Source: Poa pratensis
Lineage: Eukaryota > Streptophyta > Magnoliopsida > Poales > Poaceae
Assembly (NCBI GenBank): GCA_947311845.1
Contig: CAMZMU010000111.1
Span: 15,462,630-15,526,629 of the forward strand
DNA: 64,000 nt
Direction of reading: 5' to 3'
Shown here: one piece after another, positions 53,261-63,700 of the stretch
How the letters are laid out: every line of letters starts with the position of its first letter
Numbering within the stretch: the first letter of the stretch is position 1
Position numbers and translations under genes: made by a program
The notes under the pieces: generated by a model
What the model saw: the letters and a program-made list of their open reading frames with translations, nothing else
What the model was told of the DNA's origin: nothing
The model's database searches: none

Positions 53261-53903
53261 ACCATCTCCCACCCTCTAGGTCAAAGTCAGTCTCATTTTA
53301 CAGCAGAACATGAGGGTGCCAGGAAGGATGTCGAGCGGGCATTTGGTGTGCTACAATCTCGCTTTGCTATTGTCAGGTATCCTGCTCTAACTTGGTCCAA
53401 AGAGCAAATGTGGGAGGTGATGATGACTTGTGTGATATTGCACAATATGATCATCAAGAGTGAACGTGCTGATCCTCCACAACATGATGACCATCCATAC
53501 TATCATGTGGGTCCTCTTGCCCAGATTGATCATGAATATGCAGATTTGGCTACGGACTTTGCCACTTTCCTCACAATTAACCGCTGAAATTGAGGATGAA
53601 GGAGCACACGAGCAACTGCAAAATGATTTGACACTCAAATGCCAAGCAGACGACCATCCTAATTGACTACCCAATTTATTTTAATTTGAATAATTGTATG
53701 CCCTATTTGATTTATGTATTCAGTACATTCATATGATTTTATTTTAGACATACTATTTGAATTTCTGATCTGGGAGCGACTATTGGGAGACCGGTGGGGT
53801 GCGCCGCTCCCAATAGGCGGCAACGGTTGCCGGCGCGTCCAATAGCGCCTGTCCGGCAACTTTGCCGGATGCTCTATTGGGCGCGCCGGTGGAGATGCTC
53901 TAA

Positions 53904-53928
53904 GTTTTGTTGCAAGTCAAAAAGTTAA
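53904..53928. mobile_element. Middle piece of the split Stowaway-like MITE
   Basis: Twenty-five bases between the two Harbinger elements (GTTTTGTTGCAAGTCAAAAA and a TTAA end) continue the Stowaway body begun at 41673. Both Harbinger insertions used TAA targets within it. Confidence 0.65.
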
Positions 53929-54393
53929 GGGTGTGTTTGGTAGCCTGTGCCACTCCACCGAGTCAATCTCTCCTCATACAAGCTGATCTTATACATGCTC
54001 AGCTGAGATTTTGCAGTGTGTTTGGTAGCCTAGGCGAGTTGGGCCGTGCTGAGCTGAGAGGCTGTTTGGTAGCCTGTATCAGTCGAGATAAGCTGAGCTG
54101 AGATGTTGTTTGGTAGCCTGTTTCAAAATTTGACTCAGTAAAACTCTTCTCTCCACTTTGAACAGCATCTAGATGTAAAATGAGTAATGAAACGACATCA
54201 TATTTTTAGCACATAAATAATATGTTTCAGCACATAAACAATATATTACAGCAACCAAAACAACATAATTCAGCACACGAATTAGGTAGATATAACATAA
54301 AAGGTTCATAGTACATAAATCATCCATAATAAATCTAAATTTAAAAGTTTGCATTACGAGGCATTACAAAAGAGATGAAATCTCAACTCCAAG

Positions 54394-55546
54394 TCAAACA
54401 AGATCAGGATTTTTTGCTAGAATGCGCTTGAAGGAGGCTTCACGAACTTGAGCTTCCATTTTGACGAAATTAAGTCCTTGACCCTTGTGCTCTGTCAGAT
54501 AATCTAGAACAACCAAATGTTGCTCCATATCGAAAGAAAGGTCCATAACAGCCTTGTATAAATTTGGGTGTGTCTCGGTATGGCAAGTGTTATTGATAGC
54601 ACCGGCCAGATCACGCAATGCATCGGACATGTTGCGACACTGAAGTTCATCTTCTTCACTCATAACCCTCTTCCTCTTGTTATTTGTGGCAGTAGGTGAA
54701 AGAGTAGTGGTAGGAGTAGAGGCAGGAGTAGGTGCACCAATACCACCAAGATCGAAGTCCAAAACAACAGGAGTAGCAGCAGCAATACCTTCGCCATTCA
54801 ATGCAGTAGGTTTCCCCAAAGGCTCATTCGACCCCATTGCAAATTTTCCCGTGGCTAGCTTATTGACAAAGCAAGCTTCCATATATTCAAAGTTAACACG
54901 TGGTTTGTTGAGTAATTCAGCATCCTTAGGAGTATCCTAAAATTTATGTCAAAAACATATTTCAGCATACTAAAGTAACATGTTTCAGCACTAAAATAAC
55001 AGGTTTCAGCAACAAAATGATATATTCCAGCAATATATAATATATTCCAGCACAAAAATAGGACATTCCAGCAATATATAATATATTCTAGCACGAAAAT
55101 AGGACATTCCAGCACCAAAATACGACATTCCAGCCAATATATAATAAATTGCAGCATGAAAATAAGGATTTTAGCATGAATGTACATACCAGAGTATGAC
55201 CCAAATAATGCTGCTCTTCTAGGCGTATCATTTTTTGATCATCATCCCAAAGCGCCCCACTTAAAACTCTCAGTTTTTCAATCCTTTGATACCTATTCTT
55301 CCACTTGCGGAGATGATTGCCCACTTGGGTGATAGTAACTTGGTAACCGACTAGTTGGGTCAAAGCTTTTGCAGCTTGGTTAATATGTATCTCTTTGAAG
55401 CCTTTGTCAGTCTTGACACCTTTCGCTGCAATCTCAGCAAGACATCGCATCATGCATGCCGACATAGGAGGGGTCCATTTCATCACCTTCTCGGTCTTCT
55501 TTGCTTTAGCACCAACATCCGGAACTTCATCCATAGGTTCATCCAT
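54394..55546 (-). CDS. Harbinger Myb/SANT-like DNA-binding protein
   Basis: Two exons, 55546-55190 and 54936-54394, joined in phase by GT-AG, encode 299 residues starting MDEPMDEVPDVGAKAKKTEK. Residues about 20-110 form the Myb/SANT-like (Myb_DNA-bind_3 type) domain: MKWTPPMSACMMRCLAEIAA, then VGNHLRKWKNRYQRIEKL with the usual conserved tryptophans. A Pro/Thr-rich linker and NNKRKR basic cluster (possible nuclear signal) follow, then a helical C-terminus (FKRILAKNPDLV). In PIF/Harbinger elements this partner binds element ends and brings transposase into the nucleus. The intron (55189-54937) is filled with AATATATTCCAGCA-type repeats. Frame is clean. Confidence 0.88.
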
Positions 55547-55574
55547 CTACACCAAAACAAATGGATTTTTAGCA

Positions 55575-56045
55575 TCAAAATATGACAAAACAGCACCAAT
55601 ATATGACATAACAGCAGTATAAATAAATTCCAGCAGCAAAATATGACAAAACAGCACCAATATATGACACAACAACAGTATAAATAAATTCCAGCAGCAA
55701 AATATGACAAAACAGCACCAATATATGACATAACAGCAGTATAAATAAATTCCAGCAGCAAAATATGACAAAACAACACCAATATATGACATAACAGCAG
55801 TATAAATAAATTCCAGCAGCAAAATATGACAAAACAGCACCAATATATGACATAACAGCAGTATAAATATATTCCAGTAGCGAAATATGACAAAACAGCA
55901 CCAATATATGACATAACAGCAGTATAAATATATTCCAGCAGCAAAATATGACAAAACAACACCAATATATGACATAACAGCAGTATAAATATATTCCAGC
56001 AGCAAAATATGACAAAACAGCACCAATATATGACATTCCAGCACC
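55575..56045 (-). repeat. 61-bp minisatellite, about 7.6 copies
   Basis: A 61-base unit containing CAGCACCAATATATGACATA and AATTCCAGCAGCAAAATATG repeats with few changes. It lies between the 3' end of the transposase gene and the start of the Myb-like gene, so it could be part of the latter's promoter or leader. On the minus strand the unit has no stop triplet in any frame, which makes three long overlapping open frames (55483-55965, 55547-56047 and 55575-56057) that should not be called genes. Confidence 0.95.
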
Positions 56046-56186
56046 AATATGTGACATTACAGCACCAAAATGTGATATTCCAGCACCAAAATAGACATTA
56101 CAACACCAAAATGTGATAATCCAGCACCAATATACGATAATCCAGCATCAAGTCACAATTATTACAACAACTAACTCCAGAGTAAA

Positions 56187-57523
56187 TCAAATGTGGGCTA
56201 ACCCCCTATTGGCCCACATGTGGTGTGCAAATTCATCTCTCTTTAGCTTCCAAGTAATATTATCATAAGCAACATCATTGTGGTCCTCATCATTGGGTTC
56301 CGGTTCCCATGCCTCCGGTGGAAAAAATTCATCCTCACCCCACTGAAGTATCCAATTATGGAGAATGGCACAAGCAATCACTACTTTGACTTGGGTCTTA
56401 TACGGATGGAATGGTTTATTGTAAACGAACTTCCAACGATTCTTGTACGCAGCAAAAGCCCTTTCAACCGTTATCCTTAACGAAGAGTGTCTTAAGTTGA
56501 AAAGCTCTTTATAGTTTTCAGGATGATTCCCTCCACCATACTCTTTCAAGTGGTACCTTGTTTTACGGTACGGTGGAAGGAAACCCGGTCTAACAGCATA
56601 TCCAGCATCAACAAGATAGAATTTTCCTATAAAATTGCAACTATTAGCCAAACGAAAGAACTGTTGGGACATATAGCTAATAGGCTTTAGTTTTTACCTG
56701 GAGGAAGTGACAACCCATCATCCCTCTCCACAGCATCTGAAAGTATGAGGGCATCATGGGCTGACCCCTCCCAACCAGCAAGAACATAGGTAAACCTTAA
56801 ACCGAAGTCTACCGCAGCCATGACGTTTTGGGTAGTGCCATCTTTTCTACCCCGAAAGGCGGCTGAAATACTTGTTGGGACTCTAGCAAGCACATGTGTC
56901 CCATCAATTGCTCCAATACAGTCCTAATTCATAACCACAAGTACTTTTTTTATCATCCATAAGTTTTAGATATCAATGTTGAGATCTGTTTTGAAATAAA
57001 TAGCAAGTATTACCTTGAAATAGGGATTGAAGCGGTTGTTTTCCAGAATTTTTGGGTGGGTTTGAGTGGAGGGAGGCCGAATCATCTCATCTCGCAACTC
57101 TCTAACAGCATACAATACCGCCTTAAAATATCTACTGATTACTTCGGTAGATCTCCTAAAACAAGGTTGCAGCGCCCTAAACCTTGTGTTGTGGCCAACA
57201 ACTAGGAGAAACATGGCTACTTGTTCCTCAATAGAAGTATGGATGCTATCCAACAATAATTCTCTCTCTCTAAACAAAGTACACAAACGAAAGAAGGGAG
57301 CTCTTTTCATTCTTAGCTGATTTAGACAATTTGTGTCGCTAGAATGATATATGTATCTCAGATTTAGTTCTCTAGCTACATCCATATCAATTCTACGACC
57401 TATAGTTATCGCTGGAGTTTTCCTAGCTCTCCTTGAGATAAACACCATGTAAGCACCCATTACGGCTGCAAGGCCAGCTGCTTTCACAATCAATTGCCGA
57501 CGTTTTCTTGCCAAATCATCCAT
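56187..57523 (-). CDS. Harbinger DDE transposase (HARBI1/DDE_Tnp_4 type)
   Basis: Three exons, 57523-57014, 56923-56698 and 56626-56187, with GT-AG junctions and consistent phase, encode 391 residues. It starts MDDLARKRRQLIVKAAGLAA. A helix-turn-helix-like N-terminal half includes IEEQVAMFLLVVGHNTRFRA and RPPSTQTHPKIL. The catalytic residues are the Asp in DCIGAIDGTH, the Asp in GSAHDALIL and the Glu in LRITVERAFAAYKNRWK. The segment YLVDAGYAVRPGFLPPYRKT is typical of the family. No lesion is visible. It cuts and rejoins element ends at TAA-type sites together with the Myb-like partner encoded downstream. Confidence 0.92.
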
Positions 57524-57534
57524 CTAAACAGATA

Positions 57535-58930
57535 AAAACAAGTCATGTTTGGTACCAATATACATATGACAACACAAGGCTTTCACAATTAAATCACCTA
57601 CTGCCCATAACAATAAAAATGACATATGACAACACAATAACCACAAGCCATCAATATACAGCATAATAAAGCACAAGGCAACAAACTTCAGCATTTAACA
57701 TGTATTTAACAAGCACAATACAACACAATATTCAGGATTTAATAAGCACAACACATATGACAACAACATATGTAATTCATTTTCTATTGCTTTGACAATT
57801 CAGGCGGGTGGCAAATCTTTACTTTCTCATGATTTCAATCTTATCGACTACACCAATTAGGTCTCTCTCTCTCTCTGATGCATGTGCATGCCTATGTTAG
57901 CTATGGAATTCTCTGGTTGCAGCTAGACACTTCTGAGCATAACAAGTGCATGAGTTGATTCAGTCATCGTTTGCTTCCCTTCGTCTTTATACTTCTAACA
58001 ATCTAACATCATACATGCTTGTATTTTCGCAGTCCAGTCCACACTGTCACTAACGTGGTTCCCTTAGCTTAGTGCTTTTGGTGTCGCTCATCAAGGAAGC
58101 TTTTGAGGACTGGGTTAGCATTGCTCAGCCGTATTTTGTTGTGCTATGCGTAATGAGAAAATCTGACGACCTTCCATTTTTCTCTCCTGTCCTTAATACA
58201 GAAACGTTTCCAGAATGATATGTCCATTAACAATGCACACATCGATGTATAATAACCACAATGCAGGGAGATGGGGCTACCTTTGTCGGTCAAAGGCGCA
58301 GCTGGAGCAGATGGGTCGACGAGGTGCAGATCGGCCGCCGGTATGGAGGAGGTGCAGATCGACTGGAGCTGCAAGATCTGGTCCCGTCGATCTGCTGCTC
58401 CCGGTGCTGCTGCTAGAGGAGGTTGTCCCTGCTGGGGCTACCTCTGCCGGTCTGGTCCGAGGTGAAGGCCGGATTGGAGGTGAGGAGGTGCTGCAGACGG
58501 TCGTAGTGGAGGTGCGGAGGTGCTGCAGATGGCCGGAGACGAGGTGAGGAGGTGCTGCCCTGATCTGGTCCGAGGTGGGAGACGAGGTGGATGGCTGCAG
58601 CTGGGGCTTGTCGATCTTCTGTAGGGGCCCATCGATCTACAGCTCCGGGGCGGCGGAGAAGGTTCCGAGATGCATGGCGGCCGCCCTCGAGCTCGCCGGC
58701 GTGCACAGAAGCAGCGGCGGTGGAGGATTTGTGGAGGGCGGGGAGGAGATCATGGGGGCAGGCGGCGGCTGCGGGCAGGTTCGGGTGGGGGCGAGAGCTG
58801 GCGGCGGGGGTGAGGAGAGACGAGGGGTGCGAATGAGCGAGGGTTTCCCTTCGGGGGTGCGAGGGTGAGTCGTTTCCTGGGACGCGCGGAGATTTTTGCG
58901 GGTACGCGCCCGACTCGTTTTCTGTACGCG
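57535..58930 (-). other. Harbinger element 2: upstream region of the transposase gene
   Basis: 57535-57780 is AT-rich with CATATGACAACACAA-type repeats; 57865-57880 is a CT microsatellite. 58250-58870 is strongly GC-rich with GAGGTGCTGCAGA / GAGGTGAGGAGGTGC repeats and probably holds a leader or promoter. Open frames there (for example 58413-59030 minus) have no known motif. Confidence 0.5.
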
Positions 58931-59103
58931 CTCGCCCCGGTCGACCTGAGAAGCTCGATTCCAGCTTCTCATGCGGGCAGGGCTGAGAGCCAATGTTGCA
59001 TCCGGTGGGCAGGGCTGAGAGGCCTAACACGGGCTACCAAACACCCAAAATTCGGGTGAGCTGAGATTTTCTGGGGTAGTACGGGCTACCAAACACACCC
59101 TAA

Positions 59104-59218
59104 ATATTTTGGCGAACTTTATAGGGAAATGTAGCAACACTTATTACACCATAGATCGGTTTTAAAATGTATTTTCGTAATATACCAATTTGATAGTACT
59201 TTTGGAAATACTCTTTTG
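59104..59218. mobile_element. Right piece of the split Stowaway-like MITE
   Basis: Continues the body (GGCGAACTTTATAGGGAAAT) after Harbinger element 2. Its own right terminal repeat is missing: sequence stops where another Stowaway begins at 59221. Confidence 0.55.
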
Positions 59219-59220
59219 TA

Positions 59221-59315
59221 CTCCCTCCGTCCAAAAATAAGTATCCCAAGTTTGCCAAAAATAGATACATATATTTTTGGGCAAACTTGAGACACTTATT
59301 TTAAGACGGAGGGAG
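59221..59315. mobile_element. Stowaway MITE, 95 bp
   Basis: CTCCCTCCGTCCAAAAATAA and its inverted counterpart ending GACGGAGGGAG are flanked by TA at 59219-59220 and 59316-59317. Internal sequence is largely palindromic (CAAGTTTGCC / GGGCAAACTTG). Confidence 0.93.
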
Positions 59316-59494
59316 TATAAAGTTACTCATTAGCAGCGAAAGATCCTAGAAATCCTTGACAGCTTTCGCAAAAAAAGAAAGAAATTCCTGACAGCATGTG
59401 GCCATGTGGGTGCAGAATCCACGGTGATTGACTCTTCCGGCCTTTTCCCATTCCAGACCCCGCATCTTCCGGCCCCACCACGCGGGTCCCGTTC

Positions 59495-60792
59495 GTTTAA
59501 ATGCTACGTGCACATTGACCGACAGTTCCTCAGGTCGTGCGCCTCTTTTTCTCCCCGACCCCAGTCTCCTCGCCTCGTCTTCGCCTTCGCCTTCGTCTTG
59601 GAGTTGTTGGCTTCCGCGACAAAAGCGTCGATCACTCCTTAACTCACCCCACTCTCCCTCCCCTCGCACATCCATCTCCCTTCTCCGATCCCCGGCGCTG
59701 TTCTCTTCCTCCTCTTTAAAGTTGTTGCGGCGGCGGCGAAGGGACGCGACAAAGCCAGTCCCTCTGCTGGTGCTGGACTGGCGTCGGTTTGATTCCACGT
59801 TTTGCTGGTAACGAACCCTAGCTAACTTGATCCGATGAGTTTTTCCGGTACTTCGAATTTTTGCTGGGGCCTTGTGTGTCTCCGTGACATTGTTCAACTG
59901 GCATCCGGACCAGTCGGAGTTGGTTTGCGTCGTCCGTGGCCCCCGTTAGGTTCTCCTTTTGCAGCGCTCGAGATCGATCAGAGTATTATGTAGATTAGAT
60001 CGATCAGAGTTGGGTCGATGGGATTCGGTTGCCTAGGTTCGATCGCCTTTTCTCAGTTTTGAGGTTTCAGCTAAACCCCAACACTTCGCGTTCAGTCCGC
60101 CGATGGTTGTCAATAATAGACGGCGTTTGCCATCTCTTTTGCATTTATTTCTGGAACGAGTAAACAGGGTAGGTTGAGAAGCGTATCTGGTCTAGAGTTT
60201 GGGGGGAATGTTTGTCCCTGGTTCTTTCGTGTTATTGATTTTTTTTGTTCTCCTAGTTTGTTTATGTTTTCGACCTTTTTTTACCTGTACTTGTTTTACC
60301 CGAGATGACCGTTTGTTTTTTCCTCGACATGTTTATGCTAGTACACTGTAATATAATGGAATTGTCTCTTGAAAAAACAGAGTAGTTCTTAATTTTGGGT
60401 GAAACCCTTGCATATCAAAACAGCAAAGCTAGCCTATTACTAAATGCAAACCGAAAACTGTACTGTCTACAAACAAGGTAAACATAAGGAAAGCGGAAAA
60501 CTGAAACCCTTGTATATGGTCAACTCATGAAATATCAAATTAGATGCCTGATTCACACCCCAAAAGAGTCTAGCAGGATTGTTCAGTTCCAGACCGAGGC
60601 GCATGCTTACTGTTTGTACTAGGTAGTTGACACTTCATACATTGTTTTCTTCTTTAAATTAGTTTAAAAATTGTAACAAAAGAATGCAAAGGTAAAACTG
60701 CAACCTGAGTTTCTTCCTAAAACAGAGACCGGCCAATGACTAACTGTTTTTCTCATGATTATGCACTGTTGTAGTTTTGATGCGCCATCACC
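59495..60792 (+). promoter_or_regulatory. RDR1 copy 2 promoter, 5'UTR and 5'UTR intron
   Basis: GTTTAAATGCTAC (59495-59507) and the following GTGCACATTGACC match copy 1. The leader intron runs from donor TTTGCTG/GTAACG (59807/59808) to acceptor TGTTGTAG (60774); ATG 60793 lies 18 bases into the next exon. Similarity to copy 1 stops a little upstream of the TATA-like box, marking the approximate duplication edge. Confidence 0.6.
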
Positions 60793-63700
60793 ATGAGTGA
60801 CAAGACTCTTCAGATATCAGGATTTCCTTCAACTGTCAATGCTAACCATGTCAAGGATTTATTGGAACAAATTGTTGGTCTTGATAACGTCTGTGCGGTC
60901 AAGCTCAGGCCTCCAAAGAACACGTCTGCAATCTCAAGATCATTTGCTTTTGTTCAGTTCCAGACCGAGGCACACGCTTCACTGGTAGACGATGCGGCTC
61001 GAAGGAATGAACTTAGGAGTGGAATTTATTATCTTAAGGCCCGACCTGCAGACCGTGACATCATTCCAAGACCAAGAACTGCGATGTTTAATCTACAGGG
61101 TGCAACACTGCGTTTGGGCTGCCTTCTGAAGGAAACAGAGCTATCTGTTCTGTGGAAGGGAACAGATGTTTCAGTTGAGTTTGGTTTTGCTATGAAGAAG
61201 ATTTACTTTTACCCGGTCTACAACTTGAAGAGATATAAACTTGAACTGTCCTATGAGAGCATATGGAGATCCAACTTCATCGCCCACCTGGGTCACAAGA
61301 AAAGTTCCTTTTGATTCAGGTTTGTTTATTTATGTATGCAGAGATGCTTTTAAAGATCTCATTTTACTTTTACTTCGCTAATTCATTTTATTTTTATGCT
61401 GTTGCAAATTGTAGATAACCGTATAAATACATAACCGTGTCTTCACATTGTTCCAAGATCCAAGTGTATAACTATTGCCTTCAGTCTTCACATTACAGCT
61501 TCTAAATGACAAGCATAATAAACTTTTGGATGATTTTCTAAATATTACAATGGTTCATACTTCATACTCATGTGTTATCTTCTCTGCCAAGCTTGTGCAA
61601 GAAGCAATATAATTGCTATATTTCATTCTGTTGCCTTTGGGAAAATAATCATTTTTCCATGTTTGGAATACTGGTAGTGTTTGCTCCTTCATTTTTGTTA
61701 TATCCACTGGGAAGATGTTTTTGTGATGTTGGCTGCACAACAATATTCAGAGTACTGATAATGTGATTATTTATGCTAGTTGGGTTTTACATTTAGAGCC
61801 CAAGATGATGACTTGGGAACACCGACTATTGTTACACATTTTTGAGTATTTCCTCGATAGTCACATACTCCCTCCGTTCCAGTTTAATCTACATCCTTGG
61901 CGAAATATTCATTCCAATTTAATCTACATTCTGCTGTAAAAAACATGGTTTCCACTAGTATACCCCCTCGGTAATAGCTCAACATTAAATCTCAACCATG
62001 GAAAGCATACTTATCCGCACTCATACCCAATCAAATTGCATGCATCCATTTAATTAAGTTTTGGGTGAAAAGAAAATGATTTGTTTCCAGTGGTTCTGTA
62101 ATTGTGATTCATACTTGTGTGGCCTAATAAATGACGACCTAATTTGTCTGAAATTTTCCAGAATGTTGATGAATTTGGAACAGATGGAGTAGCTCTTTAA
62201 AATGCCCATCCACTCTATAACCATTTTTTGTTACTTCTAGTTGTTTCTGTTTATTGAAAGCATGGTATTGCTGTTTCTCAGGTTCAGGCCGCTCCAAAAA
62301 TTTATGAACCAAACATACGTCGTTCGAGCTTCAACTATTTTAGGGATGATACAGATGACCAATGGACCAGAACAACTGATTTTACTCCGTCAGCCAGCAT
62401 TGGGCAATCATATATCCTATGTCTGGAGTTATCACATCTTTGTTATCTCCCGAACATTCGAGAGTACTTTGTTTACTATGAAGAACACAACTGCGACTTC
62501 CATTTTAGGAATGGATACTCATATTCTTCTGATACTTGTTTTGTTCCAGTCGTGAAGTCTCATCGTTACATTGATGTCCCCTATGAGATACTCTTCAAGA
62601 TCAACCACTTGGTTCAGAATGGGACACTTAGTGGGCCAACACTTGATGACAACTTTTTTCGTCTGGTCAGCCCTGGATGTGTACGTATTGACCACATAAA
62701 GCGTGCACTTGAAAATATGTCATACCAGAAAAAAACTGTCTTGAATCCAACAAATTGGTTAGCCGGACAATACGCAGAAATGCGGAGATCAAGTTATCCG
62801 TTAACATCGACCAACATATCTCTGGATGGTGATGGGTTGGTCTATGTCTACAGAGTTCAAGTTACACCTGCGAAAGTGTACTTTTATGGTCCTGAGATTA
62901 ATGTCTCAAATCGTGTTGTACGGCATTTCGCTGCTGACTTGGAGAACTTTCTTCGTATTTCATTTGTTGATGAGGACTGTGAGAAGCTCCGTTCAACTGA
63001 TTTATCACCACGTCCTGCTCCAGGAAATAATGCAAGGAGAACTGCTCTATACAACAGAGTTCTATCGGTCTTGTCAAATGGCATCACTATCGGTGACAAG
63101 CACTTTGAGTTTCTAGCTTTTTCTTCAAGCCAGCTCAGAGATAACTCTGCATGGATGTTTGCTTCTCGGCCAGGTTTATCTGCCAGTGACATCAGGGAGT
63201 GGATGGGTAACTTCCGTAATATTAGAAATGTGGCAAAGTATGCGGCAAGGCTTGGTCAGTCTTTTAGTTCTTCAACAGAAACCTTGAAAGTACAGAAGTA
63301 TGAGGTGGAAGAAATTCCAGATATAACAAATGGTACGAAGTACGTATTTTCTGATGGAATTGGAACCATTTCAGCTGAGTTTGCAGATGAAGTTTCTATG
63401 AAGTGCAAATTGAATCGCTTTACGCCCTCTGCTTTCCAAATAAGGTATGGAGGTTATAAAGGTGTCGTTGCTGTTGATCCAAGATCTCACTGGAAACTTT
63501 CTTTAAGAAAAAGCATGTCGAAGTTTCAATCGGAAAACATCACACTAGATGTCCTTGCATACAGCAAGTACCAGCCATGCTTCCTGAATCGTCAGTTAAT
63601 CACTCTTCTTTCAACACTAGGAGTCAGAGATAACATCTTTGAACTGAAGCAACAAGAGGCTGTGAAGCAGTTGAACAGAATGGTAACTGAACCGCAAGCT

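Larger units (their letters stand above)
42475..53587 (+). pseudogene. Harbinger element 1 transposase (Plant_tran/DDE type), split
   Basis: The gene is in three pieces: 42475-42673, 44258-44760 and 53266-53587. Their frames rejoin exactly once each LTR insertion and one target duplication are ignored. Visible motifs are EFRRRFRMNRDLFMVVL, then [17 protein letters not shown] with the first catalytic Asp, [14 protein letters not shown] with the second Asp, and KDVERAFGVLQSRFAIV with the catalytic Glu. The DDE triad is therefore retained, but an in-frame TAG at 42484-42486 lies near the N-terminal end in addition to the insertions. Upstream coding sequence is not clear. No Myb-like partner gene was found in this element. 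Confidence 0.88.
41705..53900 (+). mobile_element. PIF/Harbinger element 1, 12.2 kb including nested LTR insertions
   Basis: The ends GAGCACCTCCACCGGCGCGC and, reversed, GAGCATCTCCACCGGCGCGC are inverted repeats. Target duplication TAA lies at 41702-41704 and 53901-53903. Subterminal regions at both ends share GGGCGCGCC / CCCAATAG motifs. It carries a plus-strand transposase gene broken by two LTR insertions. Without them (and their duplicated target bases) the element would be about 2.1 kb. Confidence 0.92.
53929..59100 (-). mobile_element. PIF/Harbinger element 2, apparently intact, 5.2 kb
   Basis: Ends GGGTGTGTTTGGTAGCC are perfect 17-bp inverted repeats and the target duplication TAA lies at 53926-53928 and 59101-59103. 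Subterminal copies of TGTTTGGTAGCCTG recur at about 54020, 54062 and 54108, and inverted near 59020. It encodes a transposase (57523-56187) and a Myb-like protein (55546-54394), both on the minus strand and both without visible lesions. That is the full gene set of autonomous PIF/Harbinger elements. Confidence 0.93.

Noticed and set aside
55575..56045. Possible CRISPR-like repeat array
   Set aside because: The units are contiguous with no unique spacers, and the DNA is from a plant nucleus.
55483..56057. Three overlapping minus-strand ORFs of about 160 codons
   Set aside because: They all read the 61-bp minisatellite in different frames and have no other support as genes.
58413..59030. Minus-strand 205-codon ORF near the right end of Harbinger element 2
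   Set aside because: Low-complexity GC-rich sequence spanning the subterminal repeats, with no motif; more likely leader or promoter.
59346..59897. Minus-strand 183-codon ORF
   Set aside because: It is antisense to the RDR1 copy 2 promoter and leader, and the matching region of copy 1 does not keep the same frame.
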